The position numbers and the translations under genes were made by a program. A stretch of DNA of 64,000 bases, taken from positions 1,116,001-1,180,000 of the forward strand of contig NZ_CP135079.1 in assembly GCF_032121415.1 (NCBI RefSeq), given 5' to 3'. Numbering within the stretch: position 1 is the stretch's first letter; each line of letters begins with the position of its first letter. The notes beneath the pieces were generated by a model, which was not told the origin of the DNA, searched no databases, and was given only the letters and a program-made list of their open reading frames with translations. Positions 17,246 to 25,868 of this stretch are shown here, in pieces. Origin of the DNA: Streptomyces parvus (GTDB lineage: Bacteria > Actinomycetota > Actinomycetes > Streptomycetales > Streptomycetaceae).

Positions 17246-18775
17246 TCAGCCGCCGCTGACGGTGCGGGACTCCTCTGCCGTTTTCCGCCCACCGCGCAGC
17301 CGTACGATCAGCCGGCCGATCAGCGGCCAGGCCACGATCAGCACCACGATCGCGTAGACGGTGACGGAGAAGGGGGTGTTGACCAGGCCGGTCACGCTGC
17401 CGTCGCTGATCTGGAGCGCGCGGCGCAGCTGCTGTTCGGCGGCCGGGCCGAGGATCACCCCGATGACGGCGGGCAGCACCGGCAGCCCGTACCGTCGCAT
17501 CCCGAATCCGATCAGACCGATGACCAGGAGGATCACCAGGTCGAGGGATTCGCCGCCGACCGCGTACGCGCCGACGGCGGCGAAGAAGAGGATGCCCGCG
17601 TAGAGGTAGGGGCGCGGGATCCGCAGGAGCTTCGCCCAGACGGGCGCGAGCGGCAGGTTGAGGGCGAGCAGCAGCACCATGCCGACGAACAGCGAGGCGA
17701 TGAGGCCCCAGACCAGCTCCGGTTCACGCTCGAACAGCAGCGGCCCCGGCTGGATTCCGTACTGCTGGAAGGCGGCCAGCATCACGGCTGCGACGGCGGT
17801 GGTGGGCAGTCCGAGGGTGAGCATCGAGACGAGGGTCCCGGCGGCTGAGGCGGAGGCGGCGGCCTCGGGTCCGGCGACGCCTTCGATGGCGCCCTTGCCG
17901 AACTGGTCGCGGTGCTTGGAGAGCCGCTTCTCGGTGACGTAGCTCAGGAAGGTGGGGATCTCCGCGCCGCCCGCCGGGATCGCCCCGAACGGGAAGCCGA
18001 TGACGGGCCCGCGCAGCCAGGGTTTCCAGGTGCGCTTCAGATCGGCCCGGCCGAGCCAGGGCCGGCCGACGGGGATCGGCTTCCCGGTGGAGCGGCGCAG
18101 GTGGGCGGCGACCCAGAGGGCCTCGCCGATGGCGAAGAGCCCGACCGCGACGATCACCACGTCGACGCCGTCGGCCAGGTGGAGGGAGCCGAAGGTCAGG
18201 CGCTGCTGGCCGGTCATCTGGTCGAGGCCGACCAAACCGATGGTGAGGCCGACGAGGAGGGAGGCGATGCCGCGGATGCGGGAGGCGCCGAGGACGGAGG
18301 TGACGGCGATGAAGGCCAGCACCATGATGGCGAAGTAGTCGGGTGCGCCGATGCCGATGGCGAGGGACGCCACGGTCGGGGCGAGGACGACCAGCAGGAT
18401 CGTGCCGATCATGCCGCCCGCGAAGTGACCGATCGCGGCGGCGGCGAGCGCCTGGGCGCCGCGCCCGCCCTTCGCCATCGGGTTGCCCTCGATCGCGGCG
18501 ACCACGGCGGCACTCTCACCGGGGGTGTTGAGGAGGATCGAGGTGGTGGACCCGCCGAACATCGCCCCGTAGTAGATGCCCGCGAACATGATGAACGCGC
18601 CGGTCGGGTCGAGACCGTACGTCACCGGGAGCAGCAGCGCCACGGCCATCGCCGGGCCGATGCCGGGGAGCACGCCGATCGCCGTGCCGAGCAGGACGCC
18701 TGTCGCGGCCCACAGCAGGTTCATCGGAGTGAGCGCGGTAGCGAAGCCGTCGATGAGGGAGTTGAGGGAATCCAT
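17246..18775 (-). CDS. tctA: Tripartite tricarboxylate transporter large permease TctA
   Basis: This 509-residue membrane protein is the 11-12 helix subunit of the TTT family. The conserved [20 protein letters not shown] near residue 30, [20 protein letters not shown] near 70 and [20 protein letters not shown] near 270 are diagnostic. With TctB and the periplasmic-type binding protein TctC it makes a proton- or sodium-driven carboxylate importer. The ATG at 18775 is three bases after the tctB stop. The genes run tctC-tctB-tctA with 4-bp overlap or near-contact, a single transcription unit probably extending into the fusion gene. The substrate (citrate or another di- or tricarboxylate) is not readable. 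Confidence 0.95.
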   Translation of the reverse strand: MDSLNSLIDGFATALTPMNLLWAATGVLLGTAIGVLPGIGPAMAVALLLPVTYGLDPTGAFIMFAGIYYGAMFGGSTTSILLNTPGESAAVVAAIEGNPMAKGGRGAQALAAAAIGHFAGGMIGTILLVVLAPTVASLAIGIGAPDYFAIMVLAFIAVTSVLGASRIRGIASLLVGLTIGLVGLDQMTGQQRLTFGSLHLADGVDVVIVAVGLFAIGEALWVAAHLRRSTGKPIPVGRPWLGRADLKRTWKPWLRGPVIGFPFGAIPAGGAEIPTFLSYVTEKRLSKHRDQFGKGAIEGVAGPEAAASASAAGTLVSMLTLGLPTTAVAAVMLAAFQQYGIQPGPLLFEREPELVWGLIASLFVGMVLLLALNLPLAPVWAKLLRIPRPYLYAGILFFAAVGAYAVGGESLDLVILLVIGLIGFGMRRYGLPVLPAVIGVILGPAAEQQLRRALQISDGSVTGLVNTPFSVTVYAIVVLIVAWPLIGRLIVRLRGGRKTAEESRTVSGG

Positions 18776-18778
18776 CGG

Positions 18779-19345
18779 TCAGAGCACCCCCATCAGCGGG
18801 CCGCCCGGAAGGGGGACACCGAGCAGGTTGTCGAAGACGAAGTAGGTGAAGAGGGAGAGCCCGGCCGCGATGAGCGGATCGCGGTCGTGGTGGCGGCTGC
18901 CGAGGGCGTAGGCCGCCCCCCAGAAGAGCAGCGCCCCGGCGATCGGGAAGCCGAGCGGGCCGATCAGGACCGCGGCGGCGAGGAAGACTCCGGTGAGCAG
19001 GAGGACGGTGCGCCGGTCGGCGGGTTCGTCGAGGTCGACGTCCTCGCCGCCCTCGGCCTCGCCGCGTCCGCCGCGCAGGACGTCGAGGGCGAGCAGGGCC
19101 CCGACCAGCAGGAGCCCTGCGCCGACGACGAAGGGGACGGTGCGGGGGCCGATGGGACCGCGCTGGGCGATGTCGACGCTCATGGTGAGGGCGTCGGTGA
19201 GCACGAGCGCGCCGAGCGCGAACAGCAGGACGCAGACGCCGAGTTCGGAGTGTTCGCGCAGCCAGGCGCGGGCACCGCCGCCGCTCGCCGCTGCGGGTCC
19301 GATGGGTTCGACGGGTCCGGTGGGTTCGGTGGGTCGGGTGGTCAC
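18779..19345 (-). CDS. tctB: Tripartite tricarboxylate transporter small subunit TctB
   Basis: This 188-residue protein has four to five membrane helices and matches TctB in size and place. After a Thr/Pro-rich N-terminus come ELGVCVLLFALGALVLTDAL, VVGAGLLLVGALLALDVL, LLLTGVFLAAAVLIGPLGF and the terminal FVFDNLLGVPLPGGPL, the last being a well-conserved TctB feature. It starts with a GTG that overlaps the tctC stop (GTGA). TctB is needed for assembly or function of the TctA permease in studied systems. Confidence 0.93.
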   Translation of the reverse strand: MTTRPTEPTGPVEPIGPAAASGGGARAWLREHSELGVCVLLFALGALVLTDALTMSVDIAQRGPIGPRTVPFVVGAGLLLVGALLALDVLRGGRGEAEGGEDVDLDEPADRRTVLLLTGVFLAAAVLIGPLGFPIAGALLFWGAAYALGSRHHDRDPLIAAGLSLFTYFVFDNLLGVPLPGGPLMGVL

Positions 19346-20325
19346 AGTCCCAGCTCCTTGAGGACGGTGGCGACGCGCCGGTCCTGCTCGTCGAGGAAGT
19401 CGCCGAAGGGTTCACCGGCGAGGAAGGCGTCGTCCCAGCCGTTCGTCTTCATCGACTCCTTCCACTCCTTCGAGGCGTGGAGCTCGCGGACGAGACCGGT
19501 GAGCTTGTCGCGTTCGGTGTCCGAGAGGCCGGGCGGGGCGACGATGCCGCGCCAGTTGGTGAACTCGGTGTCGAGTCCGGCTTCGCGCAGGGTGGGGGCG
19601 TCGAGGCCCGGCACCCGCTTCGGGCCGGTCACGGCGAGCAGCCGCAGCTCGCCCGCCTCGATCTGGTCGCGGTACTCGCCGAGGCCGGAGACCCCGAAGC
19701 CGACCTTGTCACCGAGGATGGAGGCGAGGAGTTCGCCGCCGCCGTCGAACGGCACGTAGTTGACCGTCTTCGGCGCGATTCCCGCGGCCTGCGCCATGAG
19801 CATCGGTGCGAGGTGGTCCGGGCCGCCGGGCGAGGAGCCGCCGCCGACCGGGACACTGGCCGGGTCCTTCTTCCAGGCGGCGAGGAGGTCGGCCATGGTG
19901 CGGTACGGGGAGTTCTTCGCGACGACGACGATGTCCGGCTCCTCGGTGAGCCGGGCGATCGGGGTGGTGTCGGCGAGGGTGCTCGGGGACTTGTTGGTGT
20001 GGACGGCACCGACGACGCCGAGGCCCATGGAGAGCGCGAGCTTGCCGTTGCCGTGTTCGCCGACGAGCCGGGTCAGGCCGACCGTTCCGCCGGCGCCCGG
20101 CAGGTTGAACACCTCGATGTTGTGGGTGAGTCCGGCGTCCTCGGCGTTCTTGGCCATGGTGCGGGCGGTGATGTCGTAACCGCCGCCGGGGGTGTTGGGG
20201 ACCATGAAGCGGAGCCCGGGGATCTGGGTGCCGGTCTCGGAGCCGTCGTCCGTGGAGAGCAGGGGTGGCCCCACCACCACGAGCAGTGCGGCCCCGAACA
20301 GAGCGAGGAGAGTGCGCAGTCGCAC
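19342..20325 (-). CDS. tctC: Tripartite tricarboxylate transporter binding protein TctC (Bug family)
   Basis: This 327-residue solute receptor has an N-terminal hydrophobic signal (MRLRTLLALFGAALLVVVG) without an obvious lipobox cysteine, so it may be membrane-anchored or released. Bug-family features are FMVPNTPGGGYDITARTMAK, VFNLPGAGGTVGLTRL and NYVPFDGGGELLASILGDKV. The GTG at 20325 has AAAGGCGGA five bases upstream and is preferred over an ATG at 20358 that has no ribosome site. As first gene of the operon it is divergent from a response regulator gene 115 bp away, the likely controller. Confidence 0.93.
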   Translation of the reverse strand: MRLRTLLALFGAALLVVVGPPLLSTDDGSETGTQIPGLRFMVPNTPGGGYDITARTMAKNAEDAGLTHNIEVFNLPGAGGTVGLTRLVGEHGNGKLALSMGLGVVGAVHTNKSPSTLADTTPIARLTEEPDIVVVAKNSPYRTMADLLAAWKKDPASVPVGGGSSPGGPDHLAPMLMAQAAGIAPKTVNYVPFDGGGELLASILGDKVGFGVSGLGEYRDQIEAGELRLLAVTGPKRVPGLDAPTLREAGLDTEFTNWRGIVAPPGLSDTERDKLTGLVRELHASKEWKESMKTNGWDDAFLAGEPFGDFLDEQDRRVATVLKELGL

Positions 20326-20440
20326 AGGTTCCGCCTTTCGCTGTGAAGTGGCCCACATGTTGCCTGCGCGTTAAGAAGCTGTCTCTCTTCCGGTATCAAC
20401 GGACGTTGTGGTCATTGAGGTCGCGGCCTAGCGTGGCGGC

Positions 20441-21127
20441 GTGACAACTGTGCTGGTGGTGGACGACGACTTCATGGTCGCGAAGCTGCACGGCCGCTAT
20501 GTGTCCGCGATGGACGGTTTCACGGTGGTCGGGGTGGCGCACAACGGCGCCGATGCCCTGCGGGCCGCCGAGCGGCTGCACCCCGATCTGGTGCTGCTCG
20601 ACATCTACCTGCCCGACATGGACGGGATCGACGTCCTGCGGGCCCTGCGCACGGCGGAGGAGCGGGACGCCTCGCGCCCCAGCACGGACGCCCTGTTCAT
20701 CACGGCGGCCCGGGACGCGGGGGTGATCCGGGCGGCGCTGCGGGCCGGGGCGCTGCACTACCTCATCAAGCCGTTCAACCGCTCCGCCCTCCAGGAGCAG
20801 TTGCGCCATGTCGCCTCGCTGCGGACCCGCCTGGACGAGCTGGGAGAGGCCCGCCAGGAGGACGTCGACCAGATCTTCGGCACCCGCCCACCCGGCTCCC
20901 GCGAGCTGCCGAAGGGCCTGGCCGCCCCCACGGCCGACCTGGTGGAACGCACCCTGCGCGACCACCCCGGGGGCCTGTCGGCAACGGAGTGCGCCGAGGC
21001 GGGAGCCCTGTCCCGGGTGAGCGCGCGCCGCTACCTGGAGTGGTTCGCCGGAACGGGCCGCGCGGAGGTGACGCTGCGCTACGGGGGGACGGGGCGGCCG
21101 GAGCGGCGCTACCGCTGGAGGGCGTGA
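20441..21127 (+). CDS. CitB/DcuR-type response regulator
   Basis: This 228-residue regulator has a receiver domain (1-125) with acidic pocket VVDDD at 6-10, phosphoacceptor Asp54 in LVLLDIYLPDMDG and the conserved Lys110 in YLIKPF. A short insertion follows helix 3 (TAEERDASRPSTD). The C-terminal half (150-228) has the DNA-binding arrangement of the CitB/DctR group, with LSATECAEAGALSRVSARRY as the helix-turn-helix and an Arg-rich wing. Such regulators act with CitA/DctB-like sensor kinases on carboxylate uptake genes. It is divergent from tctCBA, which fits that role. No histidine kinase gene is adjacent. The start is the GTG at 20441. Confidence 0.93.
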   Translation: MTTVLVVDDDFMVAKLHGRYVSAMDGFTVVGVAHNGADALRAAERLHPDLVLLDIYLPDMDGIDVLRALRTAEERDASRPSTDALFITAARDAGVIRAALRAGALHYLIKPFNRSALQEQLRHVASLRTRLDELGEARQEDVDQIFGTRPPGSRELPKGLAAPTADLVERTLRDHPGGLSATECAEAGALSRVSARRYLEWFAGTGRAEVTLRYGGTGRPERRYRWRA

Positions 21128-21336
21128 GGGGTCGCGGGGCGCCGCTGACGGGGCACCCGCCCGAGGCGCCCCGGGGCGGGGCCCGGCCGTGTTCCTGAGC
21201 CCTCCCCTAACCGCTCCTTAACGGGACCATAAGGATCGCCCCCACCCCCTCCCAGCAGGGGTTTTCGCCCTTCCGAGCGGCTAGCTTGCTGATCGCCACC
21301 CCCCGACAGCAGTGCCGTACCGAAGGAGATCCATCC

Positions 21337-22377
21337 ATGACAGCTCGTCGCAAGGCAGCCGGCGTCCTCGCCCTCGGATTCGCACCGCTCGCGCTGGCCG
21401 GGCTGGCCGCCGCGCCCGCCGTCGCGCACGGTTCGCTGACCGACCCGGTGAGCCGGGTGTCGGCGTGCTTCGCGGAGGGGCCGGAGAGTCCGAAGTCGGC
21501 GGCGTGCCAGGCGGCGGTCGCGGCGGGGGGTACGCAGGCGCTGTACGACTGGAACGGGGTCAACATCGCCAACGCGGCGGGCAAGCACCGCGATCTGATC
21601 CCGGACGGCAAGCTCTGCAGCGCGGCCAACGACAAGTTCAAGGGCCTCGACCTCCCGCGCGCCGACTGGCCGGCCACCGCGTTGTCGGCGGGCAAGCACA
21701 CCTTCCGGTTCCGTGCGACGGCCCCGCACAAGGGGTCGTTCGAGCTGTACCTGACCAAGCCCGGTTATGACGCCACGAAGCCGCTGGCCTGGTCGGACCT
21801 GGAGGCGAAGCCCTTCGCCGAGGTCACCGACCCGGTGCTGGAGAACGGTTCGTACGTCTTCGACGGGACGATCCCCGAGCGCTCCGGGCGGCAGCTGATC
21901 TACACGATCTGGCAGCGTTCCGACTCCCCCGAGGCGTTCTACGCCTGCTCCGACGTGACGTTCGGCGGCGGGTCGGCGGACGGCGGACCGGCGGAGCAGG
22001 AAGAGGGTGAGCAGGGGTCCGGTGGTGACGCCGGCGCCGGGGCTCCGGCACCGGCTCCCTCCGCGCCGTCCGAGGAGGCGATCACCGACGGCGCCGAGAA
22101 GTCCTCCGTCGAGCACAACGGCCACGGTGACGACGACGCGGACACCGGGGCGAAGGTCACCGCCGCCGCTCCGGCCGCCCCGGAGACGAAGGCCGAGGGC
22201 AATGCCCCCGAGGTCAACACCGCGAGCAAGGACGAGGTGCTGGCCGAGACCGGTGGCTCCAGCAGCAGCACCTACCTGGCGATCGGGGGCGCCGGAGTGC
22301 TCGCCGCCGGTGCGGCCGTGCTGTTCGCCTCGCAGCGCCGGCGGGCCGCCGCCGCGACGGGGCGCCACAGCCGCTGA
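21337..22377 (+). CDS. Cell-wall anchored AA10 lytic polysaccharide monooxygenase
   Basis: This 346-residue exported protein has a signal peptide ending AVA, so mature residue 1 is His31 (HGSLTDPVSR), the N-terminal half of the copper histidine brace. The second brace His is His131 in FRATAPHKGSFELY. The catalytic domain (31-225) is followed by an acidic, Ala/Pro-rich linker (about 225-305) and a sorting signal LAETG, a hydrophobic helix and the basic end SQRRRAAAATGRHSR. LAxTG is the motif used by Streptomyces class E sortases. It should cleave chitin or cellulose oxidatively at the cell surface. The start at 21337 follows AAGGAGATCC. No carbohydrate-binding module is present. Confidence 0.9.
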   Translation: MTARRKAAGVLALGFAPLALAGLAAAPAVAHGSLTDPVSRVSACFAEGPESPKSAACQAAVAAGGTQALYDWNGVNIANAAGKHRDLIPDGKLCSAANDKFKGLDLPRADWPATALSAGKHTFRFRATAPHKGSFELYLTKPGYDATKPLAWSDLEAKPFAEVTDPVLENGSYVFDGTIPERSGRQLIYTIWQRSDSPEAFYACSDVTFGGGSADGGPAEQEEGEQGSGGDAGAGAPAPAPSAPSEEAITDGAEKSSVEHNGHGDDDADTGAKVTAAAPAAPETKAEGNAPEVNTASKDEVLAETGGSSSSTYLAIGGAGVLAAGAAVLFASQRRRAAAATGRHSR

Positions 22378-22440
22378 CCGCAGCGCCCCCTCCGTACCCC
22401 TGCCGCGTCCCTCCGGGACGTCGGGCGCGGCAGGCCATGA

Positions 22441-22488
22441 CGGGCCGGGGTCCGCCGTCCGTACCCTCGGACGGCGGACCCCGGCCCG
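22441..22488. terminator. Strong bidirectional terminator
   Basis: A perfect 21-bp stem (22441-22461 with 22468-22488) closes a 6-base loop (TACCCT). The arms begin CGGGCCGGGG. It separates the convergent LPMO and lipase genes. Confidence 0.85.
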
Positions 22489-22503
22489 TTGTCGTGCGGT
22501 GGG

Positions 22504-23394
22504 TCAGCCGACGACCGAGGCGCAGGTGGTCGGGGTGGCGCGTGCCGGGTCGAGGGCGTTGGCCACCTCGTGGAAGGCGATGCGGTCGACGGTCCCGACC
22601 GCGACGTGCTCGGAGAGGTCGAGCGGGCACAGGTCCTGGAGCAGCACGTTGCGTACGTTCGGCCCGTCCAGGTACTGCGTGCGGTACGGGGTCACGACCT
22701 GGTCGTACATGGTCGCGATGACGGTGTAGCGGACGCCGGGAACGGTGTCGCCGCCCGCCGTGAGCTTGGTGATGAAGGGCGACCCCGCGACCTGGTCGGC
22801 GAGTCCGGGGGTCTTGTCGCTGATGAACCTCTCCACGCCGGGGAAGTACGGCAGCAGCTTGGTGAGGCCGAGCAGACTGGTGCCGTGATTGCTCGGGGCG
22901 ATGCCGACGAGGGCGTTGACCTCGGCGGCGCCGCCGAGGAACTTCAGGTAGTAGTTGGGCATCATGCCGCCCTGGGAGTGGCCGACGATGTCGGCCTTCG
23001 GGGCTCCGGTGGCGGCGAGCACCTCGTCGACGAAGACGTCGAGCTGTTCGGCGGACCTGTCGACAGGTCCGAGGCCGTGGAAGAACGGCACGCCCGGCAG
23101 CTGGCCGTAGTCGAGGGAGAAGACGCAGTATCCCCGGTTGACCAGGTAGGGGGCCAGGCCCAGCCAGTTGTCGATCGAGTTCCCGAACGTTCCGTGGACC
23201 AGGACGACGGGACGGGGATGAGCGGCGGAAGGCTTGCAGGAGTAGTCGTTCCACCCTCGCGTCGTGGCCGCTTCGGCGGCCGGTGCCGCGCTCGCGGCCG
23301 TCGTGGGGGCGACGAGAACGGTGAGGGCGAGGAGCAGGGCGGCGAGCAGACTGCGCGTGCGGGGGACGCGCGCAGCACGGATCCAGGGCAGCAT
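22504..23394 (-). CDS. Secreted alpha/beta-hydrolase lipase (class 2 type)
   Basis: This 296-residue exported lipase has a signal peptide of about 35 residues (LLAALLLALTVLVAPTTAA). The oxyanion region is VVLVHGTFGNSIDNW; the nucleophile is Ser140 in VGHSQGGMMPNYYLK; Asp231 (ATMYDQVVTPY) and His263 (DLSEHVAVG) complete the triad. Cysteines near 53 and 90 probably form a disulfide. The fold and motifs match the extracellular triacylglycerol lipases of actinomycetes. The ATG at 23394 follows AAGGAGACCACACG. Upstream are two TTAC-N6-GTAA elements that could tie expression to fatty-acid status. Together with the GDSL lipase and phospholipase it forms part of a lipid-degrading secretome. Confidence 0.95.
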   Translation of the reverse strand: MLPWIRAARVPRTRSLLAALLLALTVLVAPTTAASAAPAAEAATTRGWNDYSCKPSAAHPRPVVLVHGTFGNSIDNWLGLAPYLVNRGYCVFSLDYGQLPGVPFFHGLGPVDRSAEQLDVFVDEVLAATGAPKADIVGHSQGGMMPNYYLKFLGGAAEVNALVGIAPSNHGTSLLGLTKLLPYFPGVERFISDKTPGLADQVAGSPFITKLTAGGDTVPGVRYTVIATMYDQVVTPYRTQYLDGPNVRNVLLQDLCPLDLSEHVAVGTVDRIAFHEVANALDPARATPTTCASVVG

Positions 23395-23479
23395 CGTGTG
23401 GTCTCCTTGCGGCTCAAGGGAGGTGCGATGGCGGTGCGCCCTGTGGCCCGGACCACAAGCTGTGTGTGCTCATGCCAAA

Positions 23480-23521
23480 TTACGCACGAGTAAGTCGGCC
23501 AGGGAAGTTACGCGTCGGTAA
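23480..23521. promoter_or_regulatory. Twin TTACGC-N4-GTAA operator-like sites
   Basis: TTACGCACGAGTAA (23480-23493) and TTACGCGTCGGTAA (23508-23521) are two related 14-bp sites 28 bp apart, in the 364-bp region between the divergent lipase and phospholipase genes and nearer the lipase. TTAC...GTAA palindromes are typical of FadR/TetR-type acyl-CoA-responsive regulators. The rest of this region shows no gene. Confidence 0.5.
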
Positions 23522-23758
23522 AAACTGGTGCGGCCCCGGGCGGGATCACGTACCGCGGTCGGCCGCGGCCAGGGCCCCGGCGGTGGCCCCGACCGGCGTA
23601 CACCCCAACTCCCGGTGCCGGAGAGACAATTCCCGATGTCCGCTCGGCTCGACATCTAGGCATGACGCGTTCATGACGACATGCTGCTCCTGCTTCCTCG
23701 CACCACCCGGCGAGGAGCACCTCAGGAGCAACTCCATTCACCCCCACGGAGGTCGTCC

Positions 23759-24256
23759 ATGCGTCGTCGCTTCACGGTTCCGCTCGCCGCCGTCGCCCTG
23801 TCGCTCCCCCTCGCCCTGGGCTCCGCCGTCTCCGCGTCGGCCGCCCCCGCCGACAAGCCCCAGGTGCTCAGCTCCTGGACCCAGACGAGCGCCTCCAGCC
23901 ACAACGCCTGGAGCGCGGCCCGCAACAACCAGGGCGCCTGGGCCGCGTACGGCTTCGACTGGTCGACGGACTACTGCAGCAGTTCCCCCGACAACCCCTT
24001 CGGCTTCCCGTTCCAGAAGTCCTGCGCCCGCCACGACTTCGGGTACCGGAACTACAAGGCCGCGGGCACGTTCTCCGCCCACAAGGCCCGGATCGACTCC
24101 GCCTTCTACGAGGACCTCAAGCGCGTGTGCGCCGGCTACTCGGGCGCCACGAAGACCTCGTGCAACAGCACGGCCTGGACCTACTACCAGGCCGTGAAGG
24201 TCTTCGGCGTCTCCCCGGCGGACGCGGGCGCCCGCAATCTGCCCCGGGCCGCCTGA
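23759..24256 (+). CDS. Secreted phospholipase A2 (prokaryotic type)
   Basis: This 165-residue precursor has a 29-residue signal peptide (MRRRFTVPLAAVALSLPLAL, cleaved after ASA). The active-site motif is SCARHDFGYRNYK with catalytic His92 and Asp93; cysteines 73, 89, 124 and 135 can form two disulfides. This is the pattern of the Streptomyces violaceoruber-type phospholipase A2, a small Ca2+-dependent enzyme that removes the sn-2 acyl chain. Length agrees with the family. ATG 23759 has ACGGAGG six bases upstream. It is divergent from the lipase gene and may share its control region. Confidence 0.95.
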   Translation: MRRRFTVPLAAVALSLPLALGSAVSASAAPADKPQVLSSWTQTSASSHNAWSAARNNQGAWAAYGFDWSTDYCSSSPDNPFGFPFQKSCARHDFGYRNYKAAGTFSAHKARIDSAFYEDLKRVCAGYSGATKTSCNSTAWTYYQAVKVFGVSPADAGARNLPRAA

Positions 24257-24280
24257 GCCCCACCGCGTCAGCGCATAGGG

Positions 24281-24310
24281 GAAGGGCCCCCGGCGAACCG
24301 GGGGCCCTTC
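24281..24310. terminator. Bidirectional terminator between phospholipase and streptogrisin D genes
   Basis: GAAGGGCCCCCGG and its exact complement form a 13-bp stem closed by a CGAA tetraloop. It lies 25 bases after the phospholipase stop and 26 bases after the protease stop on the other strand. Confidence 0.88.
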
Positions 24311-24335
24311 CTCGCTGCCGTCGTACGGTGGTGCG

Positions 24336-25421
24336 TCAGCCGATCTCGGCACCGTAGGCGGCCAGCGCCTCCGGTACCGGCTGGAAGAAGGTCGTACCGC
24401 CCGCGGAGCAGTCGCCGCTGCCGCCCGAGGTCAGACCGAGCGCGGTGTCGCCCGCGAAGAGGGCGCCGCCGGAGTCGCCCGGCTCGGCGCAGACCGTCGT
24501 CTCGATGAGGCCGTTGACGATGTCGCCGTTGCCGTAGTTGACCGTGGCGTCCAGCCCGGTGACCTCGCCGTCGTGCACCTGGGTGGTGGAGCCGCTGCGG
24601 GTGACCGCCTGGCCGACCGTCGCGTCACCGGCCTGGGTGATCGCCTGGGTGGAGCCGTCGTAGAGGTTCACCTCGCTCGGGTGCTCGATGTCCGAGGTGT
24701 ACTTGACCAGGCCGTAGTCGTTCTCCGGGAAGCTGGAGCCCTCGTTCGCCCCGATCTCCGCGCCGCCCTGGGAGTCCGACCAGCTGGTGACCGACTCGGT
24801 GCAGTGGCCGGCGGTCAGGAAGTACGGTTCGCCGTCCTTGACCACGTTGAAGCCGAGCGAGCAGCGGGAGCCGGAGCCCCAGATCGCGTCGCCGCCCGCG
24901 ATCAGCGGCTGGAACTCACCCTTGGTCTTGGTGAGTTCGGCCTTGCCGCCGAGGCCGTCGACCACGGCCGAGAGCTTCTTCCAGGCCGCGCCGTCGACCG
25001 TGCTGTCGGCGGTGACCCGCACCTTGTTCGTCACCGGGTCGACCGCCCAGGAGGTACCCGGGATCGTCGCCCTGTCGGTGAGGGTCTGGCGGGCGGACTT
25101 CAGCTCGGCGAGGGAGTTCTCCACGATTCTGGCCTTGGCGCCCGCCTGGCGGACCTGCTCGGCGTCGGCCTCGTCGACGACGTTCACGACGAGGGCCTTC
25201 GCCGTGGTGTCGTAGTACGAGCCCGCCGCGTCCGCACCCAGATCACGGCCCAGGGTGTCGGCCAGCTTTCCGGCCGCGCCCGCGCTGAGGGTCTTGGCCG
25301 CGAACTGCGGCACATCGTCACTGGCGTTCGCGGACTGGAACGTGAATCCCGCTGCGACCAGGGCGACGACGGCCGAGCCGGCGAGCGTCGCGCGCTTCCT
25401 GGATATGCGTCGATGCTTCAA
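24336..25421 (-). CDS. sprD: Streptogrisin D-like serine protease precursor (S1 family)
   Basis: The 361-residue preproenzyme has a basic signal peptide ([20 protein letters not shown]), an alpha-lytic-protease-type propeptide (about 35-172) and a mature chymotrypsin-fold domain beginning [20 protein letters not shown]. The triad is His in FLTAGHC, Asp in ENDYGLV and Ser in [12 protein letters not shown]. The mature part is nearly identical, from memory, to streptogrisin D of S. griseus. The TTG at 25421 has AGGAGG six bases upstream and gives a normal signal peptide. A GTG at 25514 would give the 392-residue form listed for the S. griseus protein, with an unusually long N-terminus. It is exported and probably self-processed. 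Confidence 0.95.
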   Translation of the reverse strand: MKHRRISRKRATLAGSAVVALVAAGFTFQSANASDDVPQFAAKTLSAGAAGKLADTLGRDLGADAAGSYYDTTAKALVVNVVDEADAEQVRQAGAKARIVENSLAELKSARQTLTDRATIPGTSWAVDPVTNKVRVTADSTVDGAAWKKLSAVVDGLGGKAELTKTKGEFQPLIAGGDAIWGSGSRCSLGFNVVKDGEPYFLTAGHCTESVTSWSDSQGGAEIGANEGSSFPENDYGLVKYTSDIEHPSEVNLYDGSTQAITQAGDATVGQAVTRSGSTTQVHDGEVTGLDATVNYGNGDIVNGLIETTVCAEPGDSGGALFAGDTALGLTSGGSGDCSAGGTTFFQPVPEALAAYGAEIG

Positions 25422-25868
25422 CTTCGACCTCCTGTGGGGCCGTGCACGGAGCATGTGGGGTGCCCGTACACGGAGGATGGGGCGCCCACTATTCCGAGGC
25501 CGGGAAACGCACACAAGGCCGACTTCCGGACGTGCACACGACACCGACGCTTCGCCCTCGGGTCGTTCACTTACCCACGGTCATGCCTTGTCGGTTCCCT
25601 TCGCAAACACCCGGTGCAACCGTCGGCGGCCCCAGGGTGAGGACTAGTCCTGTCCGATATTCGCCCCTGCGGTCCGGATGATGGTGCGGTCCGTCCGGAT
25701 GGCGGCGGGAATCGTCCGCCGACGGCCTCCCAGGACCTTCACAGTTCCCCGTGGACGAACGGTCCCCGTAACGCCCCTGATGGGTCATCATCGAAACGGC
25801 GGCAGGCACCGGAGCACATCGGGTCCGGGCCCGCCGGGTGACCGGGTGACCGAGCGAGGGAGGCACGG
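25422..25868. other. Intergenic region upstream of sprD and the alpha/beta-hydrolase gene
   Basis: This 447-bp region lies between divergent genes and must hold both promoters. No open frame with a ribosome site or protein-like composition is seen apart from a possible N-terminal extension of sprD (to 25514). No clear hairpin or repeat was found. Confidence 0.5.
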
